A DNA stretch of 64,000 nt from JAUIAI01 sp050633665 (GTDB taxonomy: Bacteria; Pseudomonadota; Gammaproteobacteria; Burkholderiales; Burkholderiaceae_E): positions 1-64,000 of the forward strand of contig JBOEGY010000003.1 in the NCBI GenBank assembly GCA_050633665.1, read 5' to 3'. Within the stretch, counting starts at the first letter, position 1. Each line of letters opens with the position of its first letter. The notes below the pieces were generated by a model. That model saw nothing but the letters and a program-made list of their open reading frames with translations. It made no database searches and was not told the DNA's origin. A program made the translations under genes and the position numbers. Shown here in pieces: positions 40,584 to 49,996 of the stretch.

Positions 40584-41981
40584 ATGTCCAATCAGCTTTC
40601 CAACAAGTCTTCCGGATGGTCCGGGCTTTTTTCCGAACCCATGAGCGAGTTGGTGAAGCGTTACACCGCCTCGGTCAACTTCGATCAACGCCTGGCCATG
40701 GCGGATATTCAAGGCTCTCAGGCACACGCCGAGATGCTCCACCAGCAGAAAATCATCACCGAACAGGATCTCACCGCGATTCTGTCCGGTCTGGAGACGA
40801 TCCGCACCGAGATTCAGGCCGGGCAGTTCAACTGGTCCCTGGATCTTGAAGACGTTCACCTGAATATTGAGGCCCGCCTGACCGAACTGATCGGTGTTGC
40901 CGGTAAACGGCTGCACACAGGCCGCTCGCGTAATGATCAGGTCGCCACGGATATCCGGCTCTGGCTGCGCGAAACCATCGACGGCTGCCTGGCACAACTG
41001 ACGTCTTTACAAACGGGGCTGGTTGACCTGGCCGAACAACATGCCGCCACCATCATGCCCGGTTTCACCCATTTGCAGGTCGCTCAGCCGGTCACGTTCG
41101 GCCATCACCTGATGGCTTATGTCGAGATGTTCGCCCGTGACGCCGAGCGCCTCCAGGACTGTCGTCGCCGGGTTAACCGCCTGCCACTGGGCGCAGCCGC
41201 GCTGGCTGGCACGACGTTTCCGATCGACCGGGCTGCGGTAGCCGAACGCCTCGGATTTGAAGCGGTTGCCGCAAACTCACTGGACGCAGTCTCTGACCGG
41301 GACTTCGCGATTGAATTCTGCGCGGCTGCGGGCATCCTGATGATGCATGTCTCCCGATTTTCAGAAGAGCTCGTGAGCTGGATGTCGCCGGCCATTGCTT
41401 TTGTCAGCCTGCCTGACCGCTATTGCACTGGCTCATCAATCATGCCGCAAAAGAAAAACCCGGATGTCCCGGAACTGGCGCGCGGCAAGACCGGCCGGGT
41501 CTACGGCCATCTGATCTCCTTGCTAACCCTGATGAAAGGCCAGCCACTGGCCTACAACAAAGACAATCAGGAAGATAAGGAGCCGCTGTTTGACACCGCT
41601 GACACTTTGCTCGAGACCTTACGCATTTTCAGCGAGATGGTGCCGGGCATTGAACCAAACCCCGATCGGATGCGGGCGGCTGCTGCACAGGGTTTTGCCA
41701 CCGCAACCGATCTTGCCGACTATCTGGTCCGACAAGGGCTGCCCTTCCGGGAGGCGCACGAAGTGGTTGCCCTGGCAGTAAAAGCAGCCACTGCCCAGAA
41801 AGTTGACCTCTCCGATCTGAGTCTGGCCGAACTCAAAGGCTTTTCTTCGTTAATCGGCGACGATGTCAAAGCAGCACTGACCCTTGAGGCCTGTATTGCA
41901 GCACGCGACCATGTTGGCGGCACGTCACCGAATCAGGTCAAGATAGCGATCAATAACGCCCGCAAGCGTCTCGCGACGTAG
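40584..41981 (+). CDS. argH: Argininosuccinate lyase
   Basis: Last step of arginine synthesis: argininosuccinate to arginine and fumarate. The 465-residue protein carries the fumarase/aspartase signature GSSIMPQKKNPDVPELARGK with the catalytic serine region, TGRSRNDQVATDIRLWLR and AEQHAATIMPGFTHLQVAQP. Length is normal. ATG 40584 (MSNQLSNKSSG) is preferred; the frame has an ATG eight codons earlier at 40560. Divergent from algZ. Confidence 0.97.
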   Translation: MSNQLSNKSSGWSGLFSEPMSELVKRYTASVNFDQRLAMADIQGSQAHAEMLHQQKIITEQDLTAILSGLETIRTEIQAGQFNWSLDLEDVHLNIEARLTELIGVAGKRLHTGRSRNDQVATDIRLWLRETIDGCLAQLTSLQTGLVDLAEQHAATIMPGFTHLQVAQPVTFGHHLMAYVEMFARDAERLQDCRRRVNRLPLGAAALAGTTFPIDRAAVAERLGFEAVAANSLDAVSDRDFAIEFCAAAGILMMHVSRFSEELVSWMSPAIAFVSLPDRYCTGSSIMPQKKNPDVPELARGKTGRVYGHLISLLTLMKGQPLAYNKDNQEDKEPLFDTADTLLETLRIFSEMVPGIEPNPDRMRAAAAQGFATATDLADYLVRQGLPFREAHEVVALAVKAATAQKVDLSDLSLAELKGFSSLIGDDVKAALTLEACIAARDHVGGTSPNQVKIAINNARKRLAT

Positions 41982-42127
41982 ACCGGGGCCGGCGCCGGGC
42001 GTTATTTACCAGGCAGCCCACTTATACTCAGCGGGTTCTGGTCTATTATTGCGCCAGCTCTCATTAAAAGAAATAACTTTTCGTATCACGCAACGGTATT
42101 GATTCATTCCATCCCAAGGAGACTCAA

Positions 42128-43219
42128 ATGGAAAGACGTAAATTTCTTAAGTCCGCTGCCGCCACTGGCGCTGGCGCAACCGCAGCAGTTGTCGCTGCCC
42201 CGGCTATCGCCCAAGGCAAGAAAGAGATGGTTATCGTCTCAACTTGGCCGCGCGACTTCCCAGGCCTCGGTATCAGCGCCCAACGCCTCGCCGCCCGGAT
42301 TACCGAGCTGACCGAAGGCAAGATCACCACCAAATATTTCGCCGCCGGTGAGCGCGTTGGCGCATTTGACTCATTCGACGAGGTCGCTTCCGGCAATGCC
42401 CAGGCTTATATCGGGGCCGATTACTACTGGAAGGGCAAGCACCCGGCATTCGCCTACTTCACCTCAGTGCCGTTCGGCATGACCACCAATGAATACAACG
42501 CCTGGATCAAGTTTGGCGGCGGCCAGAAACTCTGGGATGCTGTTGGCGCCGAATTCGGCATCAAAGGTCTGGTTGCAGGCTCTACCGGCACCCAGATGGG
42601 CGGCTGGTTTAACAAGGAAATCGAAACCGCAGAAGACCTCAAAGGTCTGAAGATGCGTATTCCGGGCCTGGGCGGCGATGTCATGGCCAAGCTCGGTGCC
42701 TCCCCAGTCTCGCTGCCAGGCGGCCAGATCTATGAAAACCTGGTTTCAGGCGCGGTTGATGCCACTGAGTGGGTTGGTCCGTTTAACGACTACTTCATGA
42801 AATTCTATGAAGCGGCCAAGTACTACTACTACCCGGGCATGCACGAGCCGGGCAGCACCATTGCCTTCGGCATGAACGCCAAGTTCTGGAACTCACTGAG
42901 CAAGCACGAGCAGGCAGTTGTGACGGCGGCCTGTCTGGAAGAAAACGCTTTGCAATACGACGAAGGCAATGCCAAGAACGGTGAGTATCTGGCCAAGCTG
43001 GTCAACGACCACGGTGTTGAACTGCGCCAGTTCAGCGACGAGATCTACGACAGCTTCGGCGAAGCCTCACAAGCCGTGTTTGAAGAGACCCGCGCACACA
43101 GCGCGCTGGCCAAGCAAGTCAATGACGACTACATGAAGGCACTTAAAGAGCTCGCAGGCTGGGGCAAGATTGCTGAAGTTGCTTACAGCAACCAACGCAA
43201 CCGCGTGCTTGGCATCTAA
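42128..43219 (+). CDS. TRAP transporter substrate-binding protein (DctP family)
   Basis: Periplasmic binding protein of a tripartite ATP-independent transporter. It starts with a Tat-type signal (ERRKFLKSAAATGAGATAAV, cleavage near AIAQG), so it is probably exported folded. The DctP fold is seen in AARITELTEGKITTKYFAAG, MRIPGLGGDVMAKLGASPVS and LPGGQIYENLVSGAVDATEW, the last giving the family's conserved domain-crossing segment; the Tyr/Trp-rich YYWKGKHPAF and EWVGPFNDY suggest a 2-oxoacid or small carboxylate ligand, by analogy with TakP. Strong AAGGAG before the start. First of a three-gene operon. Confidence 0.93.
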   Translation: MERRKFLKSAAATGAGATAAVVAAPAIAQGKKEMVIVSTWPRDFPGLGISAQRLAARITELTEGKITTKYFAAGERVGAFDSFDEVASGNAQAYIGADYYWKGKHPAFAYFTSVPFGMTTNEYNAWIKFGGGQKLWDAVGAEFGIKGLVAGSTGTQMGGWFNKEIETAEDLKGLKMRIPGLGGDVMAKLGASPVSLPGGQIYENLVSGAVDATEWVGPFNDYFMKFYEAAKYYYYPGMHEPGSTIAFGMNAKFWNSLSKHEQAVVTAACLEENALQYDEGNAKNGEYLAKLVNDHGVELRQFSDEIYDSFGEASQAVFEETRAHSALAKQVNDDYMKALKELAGWGKIAEVAYSNQRNRVLGI

Positions 43220-43327
43220 TCGTCAGACTCGGGACGGCATTTTTCCAGCCGTCCGGAAACAGCAGTAATTAGCGCAGGGCTCAGCACCAGTTGAGCCCTG
43301 CTCTCAATATAGACAGGAGTAAATCGA

Positions 43328-44320
43328 ATGGCTTCGTCTGATGCCGCAGGCGTAACCAGCAGCTCAAATTTTCTGATCAGAGCTTTTTCCTGGTGCATGC
43401 TGCTGACCTTATTCATGTTTCTCGTGAACAACTACCTGACCGTCGGCATGAAGTGGCCAGGCATATCCCCTGTTTTTTCGGATGAACCGATCGCCGGACA
43501 AAGCTGGCTGCAACTTGTCCTGTACGCGCTCGGCCTGGCAGCGGCTGTTTTCTATGTCATTAAGACAAGCACTCGTAGCCTCCGGGTCGATAGCGAAGCC
43601 ATCGCGCGGTTCAACGGCTTTCTAATTCGCGCGGCATTCTGGGCTGTTTTTCTGGTCGGCCTGGCCGACGCCGCAATTTCCTTCTTACGGGTCGAGGGTC
43701 TGCTGAATCACTTTGTCAGCGACGCCATCATCTCGGAACTTGGCCGCGCGCAATTTCGCGGCCCCTATGTTCATTTGCCACTGATGCTGCTCGGCCTGTT
43801 GATTGCCGTGTTCACCCGCTCGCTGGGATTCATCTGGCTGACGCTATTGATTGTGATTGCCGAACTGACCATTGTGTTTACCCGCTTTGTTTTCTCCTAT
43901 GAACAAGCCTTCATGGGTGATCTGGTCAGGTTCTGGTACGCCGCCTTGTTCCTGTTTGCCAGTGCTTATACGCTGCAGGAGGAAGGCCATGTCCGCGTGG
44001 ATGTTTTCTACGCCGGCTTCAAAGACAAGACCAAGGGTTTTGTCAATGCCTGGGGCTCTTTGTTGCTGGGCATAGTCGTCTGCTGGGTCATCCTGATCAC
44101 CGGGATGGGCAGCCGCTCGGCCATTATCAATAGCCCAATGCTGAACTATGAAATCTCGCAATCGGGTTTTGGGATGTACACCAAGTATCTGATGGCCGGC
44201 TTTCTGGGTGTCTTTGCGATCACGATGATGATTCAGTTTGTCAGCTACTTGCTTGAGTCGGTTGCAGATTACCGTGGTGAAGCCGGCAAGAGAGAAATGC
44301 CTGAGGCGCCGGCGCACTAG
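43328..44320 (+). CDS. TRAP transporter small permease (DctQ-like, long form)
   Basis: Small membrane subunit linking the binding protein and the large permease. At 330 residues it is about twice the common DctQ length; it has an extra N-terminal pair of helices (FLIRAFSWCMLLTLFMFLVN, LVLYALGLAAAVFYV) and two or three more before the typical core (FWYAALFLFASAYTLQEEGH, then VRVDVFYAGFKDKTKGFVNA). The EEGHVRVDV motif is diagnostic. It follows the dctP-like gene by 108 bases and precedes the large permease. Confidence 0.88.
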   Translation: MASSDAAGVTSSSNFLIRAFSWCMLLTLFMFLVNNYLTVGMKWPGISPVFSDEPIAGQSWLQLVLYALGLAAAVFYVIKTSTRSLRVDSEAIARFNGFLIRAAFWAVFLVGLADAAISFLRVEGLLNHFVSDAIISELGRAQFRGPYVHLPLMLLGLLIAVFTRSLGFIWLTLLIVIAELTIVFTRFVFSYEQAFMGDLVRFWYAALFLFASAYTLQEEGHVRVDVFYAGFKDKTKGFVNAWGSLLLGIVVCWVILITGMGSRSAIINSPMLNYEISQSGFGMYTKYLMAGFLGVFAITMMIQFVSYLLESVADYRGEAGKREMPEAPAH

Positions 44321-44406
44321 CGCCGAACCTGTACCAACCAACCGTCCCTGACCCACTTAATCCGGCCCACCCGGCCGCACTTAGATAAAACGGAAGCTGT
44401 TCGCGA

Positions 44407-47064
44407 ATGGAACTGTACTTTCTCGCCCTGCTGATTATTCTCATGGCCATCGCTCTGGCATCAGGCTATCCGGTCGCGTTCGCCCTGCCCGGCTCTGCCA
44501 TTCTGAGCATCGCGGCGGCGGCCGGAGCAGGCTACCTGTTTGCCGACGACCCGAACGCCTACTTCCACCAGGGGAGCGCCTCACAATGGCTCAGCGCGGG
44601 GGTGACGAATCTGCGCGGCGTGTACTGGGAGGTTGAACGAGACACGCTGATTGCAATCCCCTTGTTTATCTTCATGGGCATCATGCTGCAGCGCTCCAAG
44701 ATCGCTGAAGACCTGTTAATGACCATGGCCCAGTTATTTGGCCCGATCCGGGGCGGCCTTGGCATCTCGGTTGTTTTCGTGGGCGCGCTATTGGCGGCGA
44801 CCACCGGCATACTGGGTGCGACGGTTGTCGCCATGGGTTTGATCTCGCTACCGGCAATGCTGCGCAACAACTACAGCGTCCCCCTGGCAACCGGCACTAT
44901 CGCTGCGTCCGGAACCCTGGGCCAGATCATCCCGCCGTCTATTGTCCTGATCATTCTGGCCGATCAACTGGCCAGTTCGGTCGACCAGGCCGGCACGGCC
45001 CGCCAGGCTTTGTACAAAACGGCCACCGGCCAGATTTCAATGCCGTCCGAATTTGCGGTGGTGTCCACCAGCGCCGGCGAAATGTTTCTCGGCGCGCTTG
45101 TGCCCGGCATATTGCTTGTCCTGCTGTACATGTTGTACATCCTGGTCAATGCGCTGATCAATCCCAAGGTCGCTCCCGCCGTCCCGCGTGACGGCGCTCT
45201 GGACAAAGCCTTTCTGGGCAAAGTGATTGTGACCCTGGTGCCGCCGCTGGCGCTGATTTTCCTGGTGCTGGGATCGATTCTTGCAGGCATTGCCACGGTC
45301 AACCAGGCTGGCGCCATCGGCGCGGCCGGCGCGATCATCATGGCCGGCTACCGCCTGCACGAAGGCAGACGTTTTGCCTACCTGCCAGCCATCATTGCGC
45401 TGGTGTGCCTGGTTGGGCTGACCTGGGTTCTGAGCAACTACAACACCAACGTCAAGAGCATCAATACGCCCGATGATGAATTCGGTTTGACGATGGCAAT
45501 TGTTTTTGTTGCCGGCCTGCTGCTATCGTTGCTGTGGAGTGGCTGGCGCGCCTATCGCACGGACAAGACCCTCAACGGGGTGATGGTTGAAACCGCAAAA
45601 ACAACCTCGCTGGTTTTCATCATTCTGCTGGGTGCAGCGATGTTGACCGCCGCTTTCCGGGCGTTTGGTGGCGAAGACATCGTTCGCGACTTTCTGAACT
45701 CCCTGCCCGGCGGCTTCTGGTCACAGTTTGTGATCGTGATGGGCGTGATTTTTCTGCTCGGCTTCTTTCTCGACTTCATCGAAATTGCGGTGGTTGTCGT
45801 ACCGATAGTTGCGCCGATTCTGCTGGCCGACCCCTCGGCCAACATCACCGCTGTCTGGCTGGGCGTCATGATTGGTCTGAATATTCAGACCTCGTTCCTG
45901 ACCCCGCCGTTTGGCTTTGCCTTGTTCTACCTGCGCGGTGTTGCACCGGCAGTCGTCAAAACACTGGATATCTACAAAGGCGTTATTCCGTTTATCGCCC
46001 TGCAACTGATTGCCCTGGCTATCGTTGGCTATACCCCGCAACTGGTCAACTATGTGCCGAACCGGGTTTCGTTTACCTCCGAGACGGCCCCCCCGCCCCG
46101 CAACCCGAAATTGCAATATTGCCTTGAGGAGTATGTCGCCGATCAATTCGTCAGCCAAGGCAGCCAGATCAAGTCCGCAATCGAGTCGGCGCGCACGCTT
46201 GACACCAGTTACCTGCCCAAAAAAGTCGGCAAGAAACTGAGCAGCAGCTATGCCAGCGCCGCCAAGGCGATCGACTTACTGGGTGAAGCGCGCACAGCAG
46301 AGCAATCCGTACTCGCCGCCTCTGATGAGTTTCGACCGCTCCATACCCAAGTGCGCGCCATCGAGAAACGAGCTGGCAGACTTGAGCGCCAGATTGAGGA
46401 GCTTGAAACCACATTGAGCCGAACCCGCGGCGATCAGAATGCAGCTGTTCGGGCCGACCTTGAAACAAGCATCGCAGCGCTGAAACAAACCCTCGATCAA
46501 ACCAACGGCCAGATCCCGGCCGACTGGGCGGAGCGCAGCAAGACGTTCGGCGAATTGGTCAAGACTGAACTGAAAGCCCGTAACCTGTACCGCCGAACCG
46601 CGGACAAAGGCTACGAACCGGTCAGTGAAATGCTGGAGATACTCGCTGACAATGATGCACTCGCAAGTCTCGAAAACGAGGTCAAAGGCCTGCCGGCGAT
46701 TATCGCAGCGGGCGAGCCGGCCGCGCTGGTAGAGACCGTCTCTGAGGTTTACGCCAAGGTTCGCTCTATTGAAGGCGCCGCCGACGTCAGGTCCGCGCTG
46801 TCCAAAGCACGCAGAGCACTCAAGGCACGCACGCCTAATAAAGAGAATGCGCTTAAGTCAGCCGAGCAGGCAATCAAACTCTTTGATGCTCAGATTGCCT
46901 GGCGCAAACAAGCGGCTACCGAACTTGCCCCCAAACTGACCACTTACAATGCGACCATTCGTGAAACCATTGGTGCCCGTCTGCAACCGTCTCTTTCCAA
47001 AGAGCAGGCCTTGTTCATTGCCTCCTGCAGTTCAGGGCACCGGGATGTGTCGCTTAGTTTCTAG
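44407..47064 (+). CDS. TRAP transporter large permease (DctM) with a ~330-residue helical tail
   Basis: Residues 1-550 form the ion-coupled permease: MALALASGYPVAFALPGSAI-like start, IPLFIFMGIMLQRSKIAEDL, GTLGQIIPPSIVLIILADQL and a final IQTSFLTPPFGFALFYLRGV. An internal insertion between helices is as in the TakM-like longer permeases. From about residue 552 (base 46060) an uncommon C-terminal extension runs to residue 885: charged, without membrane helices, with coiled-coil heptads (AIEKRAGRLERQIEELETTL). Usual DctM proteins are 430-630 residues. The extension is in frame with no sign of error and should face the cytoplasm or periplasm depending on helix count. Confidence 0.9.
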   Translation: MELYFLALLIILMAIALASGYPVAFALPGSAILSIAAAAGAGYLFADDPNAYFHQGSASQWLSAGVTNLRGVYWEVERDTLIAIPLFIFMGIMLQRSKIAEDLLMTMAQLFGPIRGGLGISVVFVGALLAATTGILGATVVAMGLISLPAMLRNNYSVPLATGTIAASGTLGQIIPPSIVLIILADQLASSVDQAGTARQALYKTATGQISMPSEFAVVSTSAGEMFLGALVPGILLVLLYMLYILVNALINPKVAPAVPRDGALDKAFLGKVIVTLVPPLALIFLVLGSILAGIATVNQAGAIGAAGAIIMAGYRLHEGRRFAYLPAIIALVCLVGLTWVLSNYNTNVKSINTPDDEFGLTMAIVFVAGLLLSLLWSGWRAYRTDKTLNGVMVETAKTTSLVFIILLGAAMLTAAFRAFGGEDIVRDFLNSLPGGFWSQFVIVMGVIFLLGFFLDFIEIAVVVVPIVAPILLADPSANITAVWLGVMIGLNIQTSFLTPPFGFALFYLRGVAPAVVKTLDIYKGVIPFIALQLIALAIVGYTPQLVNYVPNRVSFTSETAPPPRNPKLQYCLEEYVADQFVSQGSQIKSAIESARTLDTSYLPKKVGKKLSSSYASAAKAIDLLGEARTAEQSVLAASDEFRPLHTQVRAIEKRAGRLERQIEELETTLSRTRGDQNAAVRADLETSIAALKQTLDQTNGQIPADWAERSKTFGELVKTELKARNLYRRTADKGYEPVSEMLEILADNDALASLENEVKGLPAIIAAGEPAALVETVSEVYAKVRSIEGAADVRSALSKARRALKARTPNKENALKSAEQAIKLFDAQIAWRKQAATELAPKLTTYNATIRETIGARLQPSLSKEQALFIASCSSGHRDVSLSF

Positions 47065-47085
47065 GCACAAGCCAGGCAGCAATGC

Positions 47086-47123
47086 CACGATTGCCTGACA
47101 ATGACTCTTTTAAGGCAATCGTG
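47086..47123 (+). terminator. Hairpin behind the TRAP operon
   Basis: CACGATTGCCT (47086-47096) and its exact complement (47113-47123) enclose a 16-base loop, 22 bases after the large permease stop. It has no T-run after the stem, so it may be a mRNA-stabilising or Rho-linked end rather than a standard terminator. Confidence 0.5.
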
Positions 47124-47205
47124 CGCGGTTACACATTCGAGGCCGCTTCAGCAGAATTGAGCGCTTTATGAGAGTATCTGGGGTCTTCTCGTTCCAGGAC
47201 TGCAT

Positions 47206-48489
47206 GTGCACTCCGCTTTTCCCCTCATTTTTGGTTTGTTATGCGCGGGTTGTCTTGGAAGCACCGACTCACCGGCCCAATCGACACCCGATGCCGGCGC
47301 AACATTCAAAAGCTGCGCCGCCAACATCGCAGGCCGGCCGCTGACAGTCGGCGTCGAAAACGCTGACATTCCCGTAGTACCCAAGCCCACCAAGGGCGCC
47401 GTATTCATCGATCCGGCCTACAACTCCTGCCTGGTCAGAGCCACCGATCATGCCGAGGAACGCCCCAACGGTTTTGCCCGTAGCGACTACTCCAGGCGCC
47501 AGGCGTTCAACGCCGACAATTCCCGCTTTATCGTCTATGCCTTCGATGGCTACTGGCACCTTTACGACGCCACGACCTTCGAATGGCTGGCTGAGCTTTC
47601 CGGCCCTGCCTCAGATGCCGAACCGCAATGGCATCCTGAAAACCCGGATCTGCTGTATTACCTGCCAACGGTTGGCGCCGGCATGACCGTGCATGAACTG
47701 AATGTCCAAACAGCCAGTGAGCGGACGGTCGGTGACCTCGCCGATCGACTCACCGCGCGCTGGCCAACAGCAAACGCCGCCTGGACACGCAGCGAAGGCT
47801 CACCGTCCGCTGACGGCCGTTACTGGGCGTTCCAGGTCGATGACGCGCAATTCCAGGGGCTGGGCCTGGCGGTCTGGGATATGCAGGAAGATCAGATCAT
47901 CGCGACCCTGGATACCAGCGAGCGGCCAGACCATTTGAGCATGAGCCCATCGGGCAGGTTCGTGGTGGTGTCCGGCTCATCCGGCACGGTTGTCCTGGAC
48001 CGAGATCTGCAAAACAGTCGCCTGTTACAGGCCCGCACTGAACACTCTGATCTGGCTATCGGTGCGAACGGCCATGACTATTACGTCTCGATCGACTATG
48101 CATCCAACGAAGGCTGGATCTTCATGACTGACCTGGAAACCGGCCAGCGCACCAACCTGATCGAGACCTACCTGAACGGCAGCGCAACAGCAGTACATTT
48201 TTCAGGCAAAGGTTATCAGGCGCCCGGCTGGGTGCTGGTTTCAACCTACGCGCCGGTCAAGCAAAAAGAGTGGTTACACGACAAGCTCTTCGTCATGGAG
48301 CTGGCGGCCAATCCGCGTATCGTGCCGCTCGCGCATCATCACTCTATCGCTGCCAGCTATTGGGCCGAACCACACGCAACCGTGAGCCGCGACTTCAGCC
48401 GCGTGCTGTTCAGCTCCAACTGGGGCGTCAACAGCGAAACCGACATCGATGCCTATCTGCTTCAGATCAGGGACGGCGTCATTCCCTAG
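47206..48489 (+). CDS. Lipoprotein with beta-propeller-like repeats
   Basis: Begins at GTG 47206; upstream the frame has no usual start before a stop. The lipobox LLCAGC gives a lipid-anchored Cys at about residue 16. The 427-residue product has repeated blade-like segments (NSRFIVYAFDGYWHLYDATT, DGRYWAFQVDDAQFQGLGLA, SGRFVVVSGSSGTVVLDRDL) as in TolB-type or WD40-like propellers, ending with FSRVLFSSNWG. Periplasmic, ligand unknown. It lies alone after the TRAP operon; a link to it is not shown. Confidence 0.75.
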   Translation: MHSAFPLIFGLLCAGCLGSTDSPAQSTPDAGATFKSCAANIAGRPLTVGVENADIPVVPKPTKGAVFIDPAYNSCLVRATDHAEERPNGFARSDYSRRQAFNADNSRFIVYAFDGYWHLYDATTFEWLAELSGPASDAEPQWHPENPDLLYYLPTVGAGMTVHELNVQTASERTVGDLADRLTARWPTANAAWTRSEGSPSADGRYWAFQVDDAQFQGLGLAVWDMQEDQIIATLDTSERPDHLSMSPSGRFVVVSGSSGTVVLDRDLQNSRLLQARTEHSDLAIGANGHDYYVSIDYASNEGWIFMTDLETGQRTNLIETYLNGSATAVHFSGKGYQAPGWVLVSTYAPVKQKEWLHDKLFVMELAANPRIVPLAHHHSIAASYWAEPHATVSRDFSRVLFSSNWGVNSETDIDAYLLQIRDGVIP

Positions 48490-48495
48490 CCCGAC

Positions 48496-49254
48496 CTACG
48501 ACCCGGTGCGCAAGGTGCCCAGGCCGATCCCGGTCGCACCGAAGCCGCCATCAACGGCAATTTCCTGCCCGTTGACGTAAGAGCTTTCCGGGCCGCACAA
48601 AAAAACCACCACGTTTGCAATCTCCTGCTCCGTGCCATAACGGTTCAGCGGAATCGCCTGATGGTAGTCGGCCCGAATCTCGGCTGAATGGACCTTCTTG
48701 GCCATTTCAGTATCGACCGGCCCCGGCGCAACCGCGTTTACCCGCACCCCTTGATTGCCCAGTTCTGCCGCCATCTGGGTCGTCAGGTGGGCCAGCGCCG
48801 CTTTGCTTGTCCCGTAAGCAGTACGCAGCGTACTGGCGCGCAAACCGGATATCGAGGTGATGTTGACGATACTGCCGCCACCAGCGAGTAAATACGGCAG
48901 GCAGGCCTGCGAACAGTAAAACGCCCCGCTTAGGTTGGTGGCCAGAATTGCTGACCAGTCGTCGTTACGCGTCTCGGCAAACGAACAGAAAGTGGCAATA
49001 CCGGCATTGTTGACCAGAGCATCCACAGAACCGAAGCGTTGATGAATGCTGGCCACACTCGCAACAACCGCATCCGGGTCAGACACATCGCAAGTCAACG
49101 CCAATACCGACTCAGAGCTGATTCTCCCGGCAGCCGCGGCAAGCGTTTGTTCGTCTATATCCAGCATGCCAACGTTGTAGCCTTCGGACAAGAAGCGGTT
49201 TGTGATGGCAAGTCCGATACCGCGCGCCGCGCCGGTGACAATCGCTGTTTTCAT
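48496..49254 (-). CDS. SDR-family oxidoreductase
   Basis: Short-chain dehydrogenase of 252 residues: cofactor motif VTGAARGIGLAITN, NNAG in VDALVNNAGIATF, catalytic Ser in IVNITSISG, YGTSK with Tyr and Lys, and the PGPVDTEMA segment after it. GMLDIDEQ after strand 2 has an Asp that favours NAD. Substrate unknown. It is convergent with the propeller lipoprotein gene (6 bases between stops) and diverges from the SRPBCC gene. Confidence 0.9.
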   Translation of the reverse strand: MKTAIVTGAARGIGLAITNRFLSEGYNVGMLDIDEQTLAAAAGRISSESVLALTCDVSDPDAVVASVASIHQRFGSVDALVNNAGIATFCSFAETRNDDWSAILATNLSGAFYCSQACLPYLLAGGGSIVNITSISGLRASTLRTAYGTSKAALAHLTTQMAAELGNQGVRVNAVAPGPVDTEMAKKVHSAEIRADYHQAIPLNRYGTEQEIANVVVFLCGPESSYVNGQEIAVDGGFGATGIGLGTLRTGS

Positions 49255-49423
49255 CAGAGTCTCTGTTCAAGTAAAGGGCGAAGGCTACCATTGAGTCCTC
49301 AACTCGCCGAGGCAGCGCTTAAGCGCTTTCAGCATCCGCGATCGTAATTCCTGGAACCAGCGCATCGCGCCAATGCGGTAAATTACGACTGTGTCTATTG
49401 CCAACCCATGCAGGAAACATTTC

Positions 49424-49993
49424 ATGAACCCCTATCTGAATTTAGCGCGTCGTCAGGTCCTCGCTCTAGCCTCTCTGGTCTTTGGCGGGCTTTTGCTGCT
49501 CAATGCAACTACGGTCTCCGCCCACGGACCGACCCGACAAAAAGTCACCGAGAAAATTGAAATCAATGCGCCAGCAGATAAAGTCTGGGCGTTGATCAGT
49601 GACTTTGCCGGTGCTGCCAGTTGGCTCCCGATGGTCGAAAGCTCTACCGGTGAAGGCGGTAACGAACCCGGTGCCACCCGCACACTGGTCTTGAAGCCCG
49701 GCGCCGAAATCAAGGAGTTGCTGAAGAAATACGATGCCGACAAGATGATGTACAAGTACCGCATTCCCGGCAAAACTCATGACGTGAAAATCCTGCCGGT
49801 AACCAACTACGCTTCGACCATCAAAGTCACCAGCAACGGCACTGGCAGTACCGTCACCTGGAAAGCCGGCTTTTATCGCGGCTACCCCAACAACGATCCG
49901 CCCGAAGAGCTGAATGATGAGGCCGCCGTCGCCGCCGTCACTGCGGTCTACAAAGCCGGTCTGGCCAACCTCAAGAAACTGGCTGAACAATAA
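49424..49993 (+). CDS. Exported SRPBCC-family protein
   Basis: START/Bet v1-like lipid- or ligand-binding fold placed outside the cytoplasm by a signal peptide (LALASLVFGGLLLLNATTVSAHG). SRPBCC features: EKIEINAPADKVWALISDFA, then WLPMVESSTGEGG, and a C-terminal helix. Homologues occur near PQQ-dependent alcohol dehydrogenase genes, paired with YVTN propellers as here; none of those dehydrogenases is in this window. ATG 49424 is chosen for its AGGAAA; a GTG start at 49391 is possible. The propeller gene starts 3 bases after its stop. Confidence 0.85.
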   Translation: MNPYLNLARRQVLALASLVFGGLLLLNATTVSAHGPTRQKVTEKIEINAPADKVWALISDFAGAASWLPMVESSTGEGGNEPGATRTLVLKPGAEIKELLKKYDADKMMYKYRIPGKTHDVKILPVTNYASTIKVTSNGTGSTVTWKAGFYRGYPNNDPPEELNDEAAVAAVTAVYKAGLANLKKLAEQ

Positions 49994-49996
49994 GCC

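Noticed and set aside
43844..44356. Minus-strand frame over the DctQ-like gene
   Set aside because: Shadow of the membrane protein; rich in H, Q and D as expected from the complement of hydrophobic codons.
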